The position numbers were made by a program, and so were the translations under genes. A stretch of 64,000 nucleotides of DNA from Moniliophthora roreri (Eukaryota; Basidiomycota; Agaricomycetes; Agaricales; Marasmiaceae), in assembly GCA_001466705.2 (NCBI GenBank), contig LATX02000176.1, positions 496,001 to 560,000 of the forward strand. Reading direction: 5' to 3'. A model generated the notes under the pieces. The model was not told where the DNA came from and did not search any database. It worked only from the letters and a program-made list of their open reading frames with translations. Below are positions 35,200 through 46,349 of the stretch, piece after piece. The stretch's first letter is position 1, and each line of letters starts with the position of its first letter.

Positions 35200-35262
35200 G
35201 ATAATTCTAGCTTATGTTCATGGTTTAGAGGAATTAGTATCCTACTGGCAGGAGTGCTTGAT
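34880..35262 (+). pseudogene. DUF6533-type gene remnant (C-terminal end)
   Basis: A frame reads SILTAWMMLNLRES, the last helix of the DUF6533-type genes at 14833 and 20791, followed by a tail that stops early (VQLNL) and a trace of the terminal WF motif beyond it near 35230. No upstream domain was found, so this is a fragment left beside the transposon cluster. A copy at 33437-33756 is part of the assembly repeat. Confidence 0.55.
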
Positions 35263-35399
35263 TGATGAGAAATTTCAGGGCATTCGGCTGAATTGTATAG
35301 ATTACACTGATTAAAGGATTATTCAGTCTACATCCATATAGAGTTCACAGTTATCTACATCCATAATCTCTTCATCAATGCAATCCAGAACTGAAGCTC

Positions 35400-37380
35400 T
35401 CAGTCTAGCTCTGTAGCTGAAAAACATAAGGCAGGATATTCACCTTCAATTTTCATGTCCGTTCTGAGGAAATCGCCTGCCGGGCAATCCATGGCCTGGA
35501 AAGTTGGCAGCTGGAGTGAGCGCGCAAAATCTGTTGTATCTGGATTGAAGCCCTTGAACTCTTGAATCCTGCTGGCAGAATCATAGATAATGTCATCCCA
35601 GGAGTATGAAAACACAATGATCTTTGGTTTGGCAATTGACAGCCCCAACAACTGCTCTGGTACTGGCATTTGGCCTGAGGCTGCCAAAGACCAATGATGT
35701 AGTTCACCCCGTATCCAAGCTGCAAAATCAGGCTGACTATTGGATGTTGAGGGAAAAGGGCGTACGAAGAGGAACCATGGATTCCTCTGCGATGCAAATT
35801 CTGGTCCTTTACCATCAAGAAAAAGATAAACCTTCCTTGTCATGGCTACCGCCAAGATACTGTCACCGAAGATCGACTTAGGGAAGGTAGTACTCACAGC
35901 AATGTCGTGCATAGTCGGCTGGCATATGAAGGTGTTTGAATACTCGAGGAGCCTGAGACAGCCACGAGCGAAGAAGTGTTCCTATGATTCGATAATCACC
36001 AAACTCATAGCCAAAACAGATGCGGAACCTTTCCGAGGACGTAACGGTGAACCTGCAATCATTCTCAGTAACATGTAGTCCTGACAGCCTTAACGAAGCG
36101 TACCGGATAGAGCCATCTACCATATGGACTCGGGTCTCTTCGATTTCACATGGGGATACGTGGATGTACGTTAGTTTCCAGGTACAGAATCGTGAAGCCT
36201 CTTTACAACGAGCGATGATCCTGTTTTGACAGCCGGAATGAATAGTCCCATCCGACAAGGACAAAAGCTGGGCTTCTTCTTCGGTCACGTCGGAATGGAT
36301 TACATTTAGGTGGGCTTTTGTAAAGAACCAGTCAATGAAATCTTCGTCGGAAATAGCCCGTGAAAAGTATTGAACGACATCACGATCCTTGTACGCCTGT
36401 ATTGGAAGTGGGTCTGCGCTCTTGCAAACCTCAACAACTGGTGAAGGGAGGGCTGCAAGCATGAATTGGTCTCGGATCTCTGGACCTGATGGCCCAACGC
36501 AGAGCCTTCCGGTGCGTGGCTGAACCCACAACAGCCGAAGATCCTGCATTAGGAGAAATAAGTGACCAGGGAGGGCCTCGAAACGAAATGGATACGCACA
36601 ATGCCTGAGTCCACAGAGTCCTTTGACAAAACCTTGAAGATCTGAGCTCAGACGAACTCAGATAACGAGAGGCGGACGTACCGAGTGGTCAAACAAGTCC
36701 CATTGACAGCTGAAGTAAAGTCGCAAGAGCGGCGATTGTTTGTGCCGATCCAAAACGTGAGCCAACGGAATTAGCGCTACGAGCTTAATTGAGAAACACC
36801 CCTGCTTCTCAGTCAGTTTCACGGTGCACTTGCCTTCGTAGAAGATCAAAGCTGGAAATTCCGTATCATTGAAACCGAGAAGTTGTGCCACATTGACGCT
36901 TCTAATGCAGTATTCAGCCTCACTTTCACTGTAGAGGCAATGCTCAAAACCCACTTGACACGCTTGAATTTGAGGAACTCGAGCCTGAAAGCCTGATACC
37001 AAAGAATTGAGCTGAAGTTGAGGAAGCATCCTGATACCACATACCTCATAGGCATCTGGTCCGCTATACGAGACACAAAGGAAACCGGAATCTCGACACA
37101 GAGTAGGAATTTGAGCGACGTGTATGGATTGGCTTGCTTGTAATGGGTTGTGGTTGTACATTGGTGTGTAGGAACAGATTTTATTCAGGAGATGTATCCT
37201 GCCAGTCGGAATCTTAGAATACTTGGAGATGTAGTTGAGATGAAGTACCAAAAGTTGATCGACTGGACCCACCTGTGAAACCGGGAGAGTATTGGCGTAT
37301 TCGTCGTGATCATCCAAATTTCTCTGAATGTTAGTGAACTCTTTGCAATGAATCGAGAATCCATGACAGTTGGATAACAT
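35400..37380 (-). CDS. Family member B, protein of unknown function
   Basis: The start at 37380 gives an N-terminal GFSIHCKEFTNIQRN, related to the glycine-rich motif of members A and C. Family blocks follow: FLCVSYSGPDAYE, then after the conserved intron AFRLEFLKFKRVK, VAQLLGFNDTEFPALIFYEG, ALIPLAHVLDRHKQSPLL, LRLLWVQPRTGRLCVGP, RSWLSQAPRVFKHL, and a final block with HHWSLAASGQ, GFNPDTTDFARSLQLP. It is the most divergent of the five. Its 3' end abuts the CpG-poor island, and CG is scarce over its last 300 bases and recovers further in. No catalytic motif, signal peptide or membrane segment is evident. Confidence 0.72.
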
Positions 37381-38183
37381 GGGGAGATTGTGTGTTCAAG
37401 GAGCCACCGCTCGTTCATTATTAATAAGATACTGTATAGGCAAAGCACATTGGAGTAACAGCTTTACCGCCGGTGTGGGGTCAATTAAGACAAAGCCTTG
37501 ACGTCGAAATCAGAAATGTATTGAATGCGACTCGTGTTTGGAGCATTGACCAAGCATCGACCGAGCAATTGAGTCACTGACAACGATAGCAAACAAGTTC
37601 CACTACCGCCAAAAGTTGGTAGTATCCAAAAAATTCTTGGCAAAAAGTCAAGGCGCACCTCCTCCATGACTAGTGGGCCTTACTTATCCTCATCTCTCCC
37701 GATGCCGATCTTCCCTGACTGAGTGGTCTGCGTGGAAGAGAGATAGATAGGATAACGTCACATTGTTGCCGCGTATTTCAAGTTGCCGGCCGAAAGATTA
37801 ACTCTGCGCACAACGACCATGACCGACTATTGACCAGTGTACAGTTGGAGAATTTTCTCTGGAGATTTCAATCCGAATATGTGAACTCTGGGATAAAGCT
37901 GCTTTGAACTTGTGAGTGTCTTTTTTTACTTTGCAATCGGTCAAATTCTCCCCTGTTCTCAAGCTCTAGAGCGAGATTTTTCCGTTAGCCAATGCCAAGG
38001 ATAAACGTTTAAACCTCCGGTCGAAAGTTAGAAGTCGCCTCGATGATGAGGTATCACGGCAACTTGGGTCACACTGCCAGGCGCACCGGTCCACAGTATG
38101 TATTGAGGTCCATATGACTGCGTCCTAGAGACACTTATATACTACAACTTACAGGTAATTATCACGACATCTCAACATTGAAA
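37381..38183. promoter_or_regulatory. Divergent intergenic region before the GH95 genes
   Basis: The interval separates family member B (minus) and the first GH95 gene (plus). A short minus-strand open frame at 37485-37667 has no family features. Promoters for both genes are expected here; no defined site is recognised. Confidence 0.4.
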
Positions 38184-41100
38184 ATGCCAAGGCCCCAATT
38201 CTTCTTCGTGGCTGCGTTCATGGCCTGGACGCTTGACGTTCATGCGGTGAGTTCTCCGCGCGTGAAATAGTATGCATATCCCACTGATCACTGCTAGGCC
38301 ACCAACATGTGGTTCGATGCTCCGACCAGTTCGTTTCATCCTTTCATGACGTATCGACGCTAACTTCTCCCTAAGTTATACCACTCGGAAATGGCCGACT
38401 TGGGGCTGAGCTCACCGGCCGAGTTCCCAATGAAGTGATAGTACTCAACGAGGCGCGCTTGACGGTTGCCCTTCATGTTGCTGATGACTAACCTAACCAA
38501 AGGATCACATTTGGTCAGGCTCTTTGAACGACCCGAATAATAAGAACTGCCCGGGTGCACTACCAGACATTCAAGAACTAATCTGGTACGCCACACGAAA
38601 CTAGCCATGAATGATGTCTAACGAGGCCTGTTCCGCAGGCAAGATGAATTGTTTGCTGCACAAAATATGGTTAGCGAATCTTGCATGGCAAACCCTATTG
38701 GGCAACAGATGTTCCAGCGTAAGTTGCATCATACGTCTACTAGTGTCTTACGCTTACCAGCTTTCTTAATTAAGCGGCTGGAAACCTGTCCCTCATTTTC
38801 CCTTCTTCGTCTTTGACTGCCGCGGTATCAGGCTACAATCATAGCCTGGACTTTACGACTGCCGTCGGAAGCACCACATATGTCATTGATGGTGTTCAGT
38901 ACACACGTACGGCATTCGCAAGTCACCCGGATAATGTGATTGTTATGAATATCACTGCAAGCCAGCCTGGAAAAGTCGATTTTGAGGCTTCATTCATATC
39001 TCCTATGGTGGACCCTGTAGGTCTGATCGTAGCTGCCGCAATATCCGGTACTCATGTAGACAGGCTTATATCGCGGCGAATAACATGCTCACCATGACCG
39101 CCGGAGGGACCGAGAAATTTGGACTACCAGGCTCTATCAAGTTTATGGGCAGAGTCGAAGCTACGGTCTCTGGTTCAAACGCTGCTGTTGGACCTAACGA
39201 AGATGGTGACACGCTCGTGGTTTCAGGCGCAGATGAAGCTCTGCTGGTCATAGCCATCGATACCAACTTCGTTCGCTACGACGACATTTCGGCGGATCCT
39301 GAATCTAGGGTCAGCGCAACACTAGAAGGCGTGAGAGGAAAGACGTGGGACGACGTGCTAGAGACACACCTGAGCGACTATCAGGAGTTATTCAGTAGGG
39401 TCTCCATATCCCTAGGTAAATACAAGACCTCGCGAGTATGTCATCTGATAACACTAACACTTTCTCAGGCACACCCTCAGAGAATACCTATCTACCGACT
39501 AGTCAGCGTAAAAACTTCCCTGGGGGAGCAGATGCTGACCAGGATATCTTTGCTCTCTATGCACAATACGGGAGATATCTCAGTATCGCCTCATCAAGGA
39601 AGACAGAACCAGCCAACCTACAGGGCATCTGGAACTACGATGTAGATCCTGCGTGGGGCAGGTGAACGATTCCTTGACTCGAATATGACGACGATCTAAT
39701 CCTCTCCTAGCAAATATACATTGAACATCAATCAACAGGTATGTTCCGATTTAATGCCACTCTCTACGACGCGCTGAACAATTCTAGATGAACTCATGGC
39801 TCGCAGAACCACTCGACATTGCTGAAACTCTTGATCCTCTTTGGAACATGCTTACTGAGCTGGCAGAACGCGGGAAAGACATCGCCGCGGAGGAGTACAA
39901 TATCACCCGAGGCTGGGTTGGTCATCACAACACCAATCTTTGGCGAGACTCGGCACCTATCGATGGCGCATACTGGGGATTCTGGCCTTTCGCCCCGGCC
40001 TGGTTGTTACAGCACTTATGGGAACACTACGCGTTTGACCCTAGTCTAGAAGACTGGGTGAGAGACGTGGCCTATCCTTTAATGAAAGGATTGTCCGAGT
40101 TCTACTTGGACTTTTTGGTTGTCACACCTAGTGACGTCGAAGTAGAGCAGTATTTGGTACCCAACCCCAGCATGAGCCCTGAACATGGCGTAGGCAATTT
40201 CAACGGCACAGCTTTTTCCTTGACCTACGGTACGAGCACCCTCTGCGTCCTCGGTAATCTCTGATTGAATCCGAACTTCAGGTTCCACCATAGATAACTC
40301 GTCAGTATAAGCGGGCTTTGTCGCGGTCTGGGTTAGTGCTGAGCGGATATTGTTCTTTTCAGGCTCCTACGAGACCTCTTCAACCACACAATCGAGTTCG
40401 CAAATCTGTTAGGTGTAGACGACGAATTTGCATCTGAGTTGGCATCAACCATGGAACGTTTGATGCCGTTCCGGATCGGTTCGCTAGGTCAGATACAGGA
40501 GTGGGCTAGGGATTACGATTCAAACGAGTGAGTCCCCTACTCACTACAAAAGAACACGTATAAACTGATGGCGAACAGCGAGTTCAACCATGTCAGCCAA
40601 CTCTACCCTTTGTTCCCTAGTGCCCAAATCGATCCGAGATTCAACACGACCCTCACTGATGCTGCCAAGGTTACTCTCCAGCTAAGAGGCGATTCGGGTG
40701 AAGGCTGGCCGACCGCTTGGAGAGCCAACTTCTTTTCACGGCTCCTGGACGGAGAAAAGGCTTACTACTACATGCAGAGGCTTTTGAGCCTATATTCATA
40801 TGACAACCTCTGGTCGATAAATTCCGTCTTTCAGGTAAATGGTGAAACCTATCGGTCTTGTGTTGCGCTGACTTTCCCGCCTTATTTTTCAGATAGACGG
40901 TAACTTTGGCGAGTTGCGTTTTACCTGCCAGTGTTTTGCTGTGTTGACTTTACCTTCTTACTGTAGGAGGTGCCAACGCGGTCGCGGAGATGATTCTTCA
41001 AAGCCACAATGGAGAAATTCATATCCTGCCTGCTATCCCCGAGTCATGGAAAGAAGGAAGTGTTACCGGATTCAGAGCAAGAGGTGGTTTCACCCTCGAT

Positions 41101-41244
41101 ATCTCGTGGTCTGATGGAGTACTGGAGTCTGCGACGTTGACTAGCACGTCGGGAACCTTCACTAGGGTGCGATATAACGGTAACGCCATTGATTTGACAT
41201 TGGAGAAAGGCGGACAGACGACTCTCACCGCTTCCGATTTCTGA
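38184..41244 (+). CDS. Secreted GH95 alpha-L-fucosidase-type glycosidase, copy 1
   Basis: The start at 38184 gives a signal peptide (MPRPQFFFVAAFMAWTLDV, then HA). About a dozen introns separate exons with GH95 blocks: IPLGNGRLGAEL, LNEDHIWSGSLNDPNN, YNHSLDFTTAV, FASHPDNVIVM, TWDDVLETHLSDYQELFSRV, DADQDIFALYAQYGRYL, LQGIWN, LNINQQMNSWLAEPLD, GWVGHHNTNLWRD, AQIDPRFNTTLTDAAK, GWPTAWRANFFSRLLDGEKA, and IDGNFGGANAVAEMILQS. GH95 enzymes invert at alpha-1,2-fucosyl (some at alpha-L-galactosyl) linkages; the conserved Asn, Glu and Asp regions of the catalytic cleft appear to be present. Introns 38453-38502 and 40909-40966 need GC donors. It is followed in tandem by a close paralogue; it appears intact. 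Confidence 0.92.
38453..38502 (+). other. GC-AG intron in GH95 copy 1 (NE|DHIWSG)
   Basis: The donor reads GAG|GCGCGC and the acceptor CCAAAG|GAT. The junction restores LNE-DHIWSG, and the paralogue has a canonical GT (GTATGC) at exactly this site. Confidence 0.75.
40909..40966 (+). other. GC-AG intron in GH95 copy 1 (DGNFG)
   Basis: The donor TTTG|GCGAGT and acceptor CTGTAG|GAGG join IDGNF to GGANAV. No GT in the area keeps the frame. Confidence 0.8.
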
Positions 41245-41804
41245 AATACTGAGGCGATACGCTCAAAGAATTTTGAATCTCATGTTTTCTCTTATCGTAT
41301 CGAGTACCTGCTGTCAGTTCTTTGGGTGCTGTAAAGAGCCATATGCAAAGTCCTGAGAATGAAACGTTTGATGACCTCAGCGAATGAGAGTTTGGCATAA
41401 ACGCCCACCAAGGGCCAAACCCGTCTTACTATCAGATTCGGCTTGAACTTTGTCTTCTCGGGCCTCGAGGATCGAAGGCCTTATCTCGGTCATATTCCCT
41501 CCCATGATGCAGTAACTCCACTTCCAGCAGTCCGCCGCTATTTTTCTCCGAAGTAATGTGGCCGGATAATTCCGCTCACCTCGCACTGCAGAACCTACGG
41601 CGCAAAACTTCTGCTGGAAGGCCCATGTGCCCATACCCATTTTTCGATCCACGACCATATGCATACCAACACTGCATCATGAACACGCGATGTTACTTTC
41701 CGTGGACTAGACAGAGGAAGACCTGATTATAAAGTTGGGGACATGGACCTTCTAAACATGTTCCAGTCCTTTGTGCCAAAGAAGTAGCCGCCTGGAACAC
41801 AGAA
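41245..41804. other. Intergenic region between the GH95 copies
   Basis: No gene is visible; the promoter of the second GH95 gene is expected here. Confidence 0.45.
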
Positions 41805-44800
41805 ATGCAGTGCACTGATCGGTCATGGATAGGATGGCTTCTGGTGGTCGGCGTGTTATTGGAGTCAACGCTTGCGGTGAGTGTTTCAACGGATGAAAAA
41901 AGGTATGAGCTTACAGCTATGTTTAGGCGACTACGATGTGGTTTAATAGCACGAACAGTAAGGGATCGCGTTCATATAGGGTTGCTCCGTCTTGAGAAAA
42001 ATGATCTAGTCATTCCGATTGGCAACGGACGACTGGGTGCTGAGGTGTTTGGGCAAATTCCTACGGAGGTGCTGGTATTGAACGAAGTATGCGCTGCATT
42101 CTCTGGACATTCCCGAATGCTAATTTCATTCACCAGGATCGCATATGGTCAGGCTCCATCAATGACCCAAATAACAGGAATTGTCCTGGCGTGTTGAAGC
42201 AGGTTCGGCAATACATATGGTCAATATTACTCTCATACTATGGGTATTCAAATCATTCAATGAATTATTTTTGTAGGGAGGATGACTTGTACAATGCTCA
42301 ATCAACGATCAGCGAGAACTGCATGGCTACGCCCCTCAAACAACAAGTTTATCAGAGTGGGTGCTCAATCACCTCATATTCTTTGCAGTTCTTATCGTAC
42401 ATCCAGCCGCTGGTAACCTTACGCTCAAGTTCCCAGCCTTATCGCTTCCAGACGTCACGAATTACAACCATAGTCTGGATCTCACAACCGCCCTCTCGAC
42501 GACGACGTACGTGTTCGACGGCGTCCAATATGAACGGACAGCGTTTGCGAGTCACCCAGACAATGTTATTGTCTTGAAGATTACGGCGAACGAAACTGGC
42601 AAGGTGGAGTTTGAGGCAGCATTTATAACCCCGATGGACAACGCGGTGAGTAACGACGCTTTCCAAAGTATATCGCACGACGCTGAGTTGACGCGTGATA
42701 GGTTTATACAGCATCGGAAAACTCTATCACGATGACTGGACGAGGAACAGAGATGTACACTCGTCCAGGGTCGATTAACTATCTCGCTCGCGCCGAAATA
42801 TCCGTGTCAGGAGAGAAAGCTTCTGTCACACCAGGAGAAGAAACCATTACCGTCTCCGGTGCTGATGAAGCTTTGATCCTTATTGCTATCGATACCAATT
42901 ACATCCGCTATGATGATATCACCGGAGATCCCGACGCGAAGGTCAGCGCAACTTTGGATGCCGTCAGGGGTAAAACATGGGATGAACTCCTTGACACTCA
43001 CCTGAGTGATTATCAAGCACTGTTTGGGAGAGTAACCATCTCGCTCGGTAAAAATATAGTCCCAAATATCATTCCATCAAGTTGCTAACGACAATCATGA
43101 TCAGGTACTCCCACAAACTACACGTATCTACCAACCAATCTCAGGAAGGACCTTCGAGGAGGAGGAGATGCTGATCAGGATATTTTCGCGTTATACGCGC
43201 AGTACGGAAGATATCTTGGAATTGCATCTTCGCGAAAAACCGAGCCGTCAAACCTTCAGGGGATCTGGAATCAGGAACTGAGTCCAGACTGGGGCAGGTG
43301 TGTGCTTTCTTGGATCGCACTGGTATTGGCTGACATATCCTCTCCAGCAAATATACCCTGAATATCAATCAACAGGTAGCTTGTGCTTCTGTCATGCTCC
43401 CGATGCATCACTCATCCATCTTCATAGATGAACTCATGGTTTGCCGAACCACTCAACTTGGCGGAGACTCTTGACCCGCTCTGGAACCTCATCACTGAGC
43501 TGGCAGAACGCGGAAAGGACACTGCTGCCGAAGAATACAATATCACTCGGGGATGGACTGCTCATCACAACACGAACATCTGGCGTGACTCTGCACCCAT
43601 CGATTCGGCGTTCCACGGATTCTGGACACCATCAACTGCGTGGCTCGCCCAGAATATATGGGAACATTACGCGTTTGATCCTAGCTTGGAAGAGTGGGTG
43701 AGGGACGTGGCGTATCCGCTCATGAAAGGCCTATGCGAGTTTTACTTGGACTTTTTGGTCGCCACGCCTCCGGATGTGGAGAGTGAGGAATACTTGGTGA
43801 CGAATCCCAGTGCGAGTCCTGAAATAGGGATTGGGGATTACAACGGCGAGAATGTGTCGATGACCTATGGTGCGTCCCTGACTTGCTCGATTCAATGAAT
43901 CCTTCATCAGACACACGTTAGGTTCAACGGTTGATACTACGTGAGTTTTCACAGCCTCCTATAGAAGAGACACGCAGCCTAACGGATAATATAGACTCTT
44001 GCGAGACCTATTCAACCACACCATAGGATTCGCCAGCATGTTGGGCGTCGACTCGGACTTGGTTGCCGATCTGACAGATGCAATGTCGCGTCTTTTGCCA
44101 TTCCGTATTGGCTCAAGAGGTCAAATCCAGGAATATGCAAGGGATTACAATAACTACCGGTATGTTCTCTGATCGTTGATTCACCTTTTTGGCTCACGCA
44201 TGGTCTTGCAGTGTCTTCACCCATATAAGTCACATGTACCCACTCTTCCCAGGTGCTCAAATTGATCCACGATTCAATACCACCCTCAGCGAAGCTGCCA
44301 AAGTTTCTCTCCAGATCCGAGGTGATGCAGGGAACGGCTGGCCGACCGCTTGGAGAGCCAACTGTTTCGCACGCCTTCTTGATGGTGAGAAGGCGTATTA
44401 CTACATGCAGAGGCTATTGCACAATTTCTCTTATGATAATCTGTGGTCTTACAATAGCATTTTCCAGGTCGGCTTTATCTATCAATATCGTGCTGCGCTA
44501 ACTTTCCCATCCCGTTTCCAGATAGATGGAAATTTCGGCGAGTTACGTTCTACTTGTCAGTCTGTGCTGCGCTGACTTTGCCGTCTTATCTGTAGGAGGC
44601 GCCAACGCAGTCGCTGAAATGATTCTTCAAAGCCAGAATGGAGAGATTCATCTCCTACCTGCTATACCCAAGTCATGGAAGGAAGGCAGCGTGACCGGAT
44701 TTAGGGCGCGAGGGGGCTTTACGTTGGATATGACATGGTCCGAGGGTGCTCTTGTGTCGGCAAAGATCAAGAGTATGTCCGGAATGTTTGCTAGGGTAAG

Positions 44801-44873
44801 GTACGATGGCAATGCGATTGATTTGACTTTTGAGAAAGGAACTGAAAAGACGTTGACCATCTCTAACTTTTGA
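41805..44873 (+). CDS. Secreted GH95 alpha-L-fucosidase-type glycosidase, copy 2
   Basis: The start at 41805 gives a signal peptide (MQCTDRSWIGWLLVVGVLL, then ESTLA). The exon series matches copy 1 throughout: VIPIGNGRLGAEV, DRIWSGSINDPNNRNCPG, YNHSLDLTTALS, FASHPDNVIVLK, TWDELLDTHLSDYQALF, YAQYGRYLGIASSRK, TRGWTAHHNTNIWRD, FTHISHMYPLFPGAQID, GWPTAWRANCFARLLDGEKA and IDGNFG followed by GANAVAEM. It has the same intron positions as copy 1, including the GC-AG intron within the DGNFG motif (44538-44595), but a GT donor where copy 1 has GC at NE|DRIW. It is probably an extracellular inverting fucosidase. The two genes arose by tandem duplication and have diverged; both seem intact. Confidence 0.92.
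44538..44595 (+). other. GC-AG intron in GH95 copy 2 (DGNFG)
   Basis: The donor TTCG|GCGAGT and acceptor CTGTAG|GAGG are at the position used in copy 1, so the GC donor predates the duplication. Confidence 0.8.
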
Positions 44874-45140
44874 GATCTGTGTATCTATCTATGCACCGAA
44901 ATAGAATGATTGTCAGACCTCAGACAGCATGCAGGGTTGATCGTCAAAAACCAGTGTTCTCCGCTCTTTAACCGTCCCATGTCTGGAATGTATCAAGCCT
45001 AAGCAGAAAACTGAAGCAGAGTATAGTAATGACAGTGAGATGGTGCTAGTAAACACACAGCCTAGTAAATGGAGTATAGTAACAACATAACGATACAATC
45101 CAGTACGAGAAGTTGAAGGAAGAAAGAAAGTACAATGTAA

Positions 45141-45886
45141 CTACGTGAATAATGTCCGTCCGTGCTCCCATGGTATTCGAGCAACACCAAGCTGGTATTC
45201 AGGCAGTGGTTGCTCATCGTCCGGTGAAATGTTCTCGACGTGAGATGTAGAGGGCATGGAAATCATAACGGCGACTTGCATCAAGTCGGAAGTCAGTCGT
45301 GGGGATTCTTCTCCTTCAGATTTCGAAGCCCGTGCGGTCGATGACCAGACGGGTAGTGAGAGGCCGTGGTATGCTATTGGATTCGGAGAGGGCATGCGAG
45401 TTGGCGGGTCGGGTCGTGACGGAACCTTCTTCGTTTCTTCAGATTCGGGTGATGACTGAAACGAGATTAAACTCGTCGAAAGAGGCTAAACGCAGAAGGA
45501 AAAGAAAAGGGTAGTTAGAGTAAGAGTTTTGTTCCAGGGCTGATACTTGCCTGGATGGAAGACCATGTCCCGCCGACAAATTTCACAAACTTTGGCTCCA
45601 AGAATTGGGGTTCTTCTTGCGCAGCAATAACACTCTGTGTATCTCCCCAAACTCCGAGATCCAGTAAACCCCTTCGTCTCTGTAGTCTCCGCCGCGTCCC
45701 AATCCCACATCCAATGAACAACAGGAGGAGGGCAATAAAAGTTATAAGAAACCCAAAAAAGTAATTTGCTCCGCGATTTGGAGCCTGCCGATTGTTATTG
45801 GAGTCGTGCCCAGACGATGTAGGAGTAGGAGTAGGAGAATCAGCAAGGGTGAATGATACAGTCGAGTTGGGGTTCGTCGACGACAT
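45141..45886 (-). CDS. Small single-pass membrane protein, unknown function
   Basis: Two exons (45886-45551 and 45485-45141) encode 226 residues. A polar, serine/threonine/proline-rich N-terminus without signal peptide is followed by one membrane helix (residues about 43-62, FFGFLITFIALLLLFIGCG) and an arginine-rich stop-transfer stretch. The cytosolic tail includes KFVGGTWSSIQ and later VAVMISMPSTSHVE and near the end GVARIPWEHG. I recall similar proteins in Agaricomycetes, with this helix and an IPW-type end. The only intron (45486-45550) needs a CAG|GCAAGT donor; the alternative GT downstream gives a stop. Convergent with GH95 copy 2. Confidence 0.75.
45486..45550 (-). other. GC-AG intron in the small membrane protein gene
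   Basis: Donor CAG|GCAAGT is the textbook GC consensus; acceptor TTTAG|CCT. Exon lengths 336 and 345 nt keep the frame exactly. Confidence 0.8.
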
Positions 45887-46349
45887 CGCAGAGGGTGGGT
45901 TGGGCTATTGGAAACCCTCTCAGCCAACTGAGATAGGCTGTCTAAATCAGAGGCTCGTGTGAGCCTCGCCAGGCAGTCGGTGTCACTGGACTGTCCCAAT
46001 TTTTCATAGTACGCACTGCCGCCAAACTGCCGCGCCGACTGGTGCCCACAAACGGGCGATGCCAAGGGCTTGCGGGGAACCAACACATTTCAAATCGTAA
46101 TAAATACAGTGCAAGAGCGACAATTCGTCATCTATTCGGTCCACTTCTGCGGAATAGCAATACAAAGAAAGAAAAGAAATAAAACTGTTTTGTAAGCGTC
46201 GATATTCCGAATCACGAGTCCTAAAGGCCCCGATGCGACCTAGAACATTGGCATGGTTATGGTTATGGATAACCTGAACACAAAGAAGTTTTCTGAGGGT
46301 ACTTTCGTAAATGAGAGAGTGGAAAGGGAGGAACTTGCGCTGCTATTTC
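45887..46349. other. Intergenic region
   Basis: Between the small membrane protein start and the SRRM1-like stop. It should contain the membrane protein promoter; no gene is visible. Confidence 0.45.

Larger units (their letters stand above)
20466..35280. other. CpG-depleted, AT-rich island
   Basis: Across about 14.8 kb most 60-base lines contain no CG, while flanking regions have several per line; for example no CG occurs from about 24598 to 25012. TG and CA are correspondingly frequent. The island covers one DUF6533-type gene and a nest of transposon remnants. In fungi this pattern is expected from methylation of cytosine in CpG followed by deamination in repeats. Confidence 0.85.
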
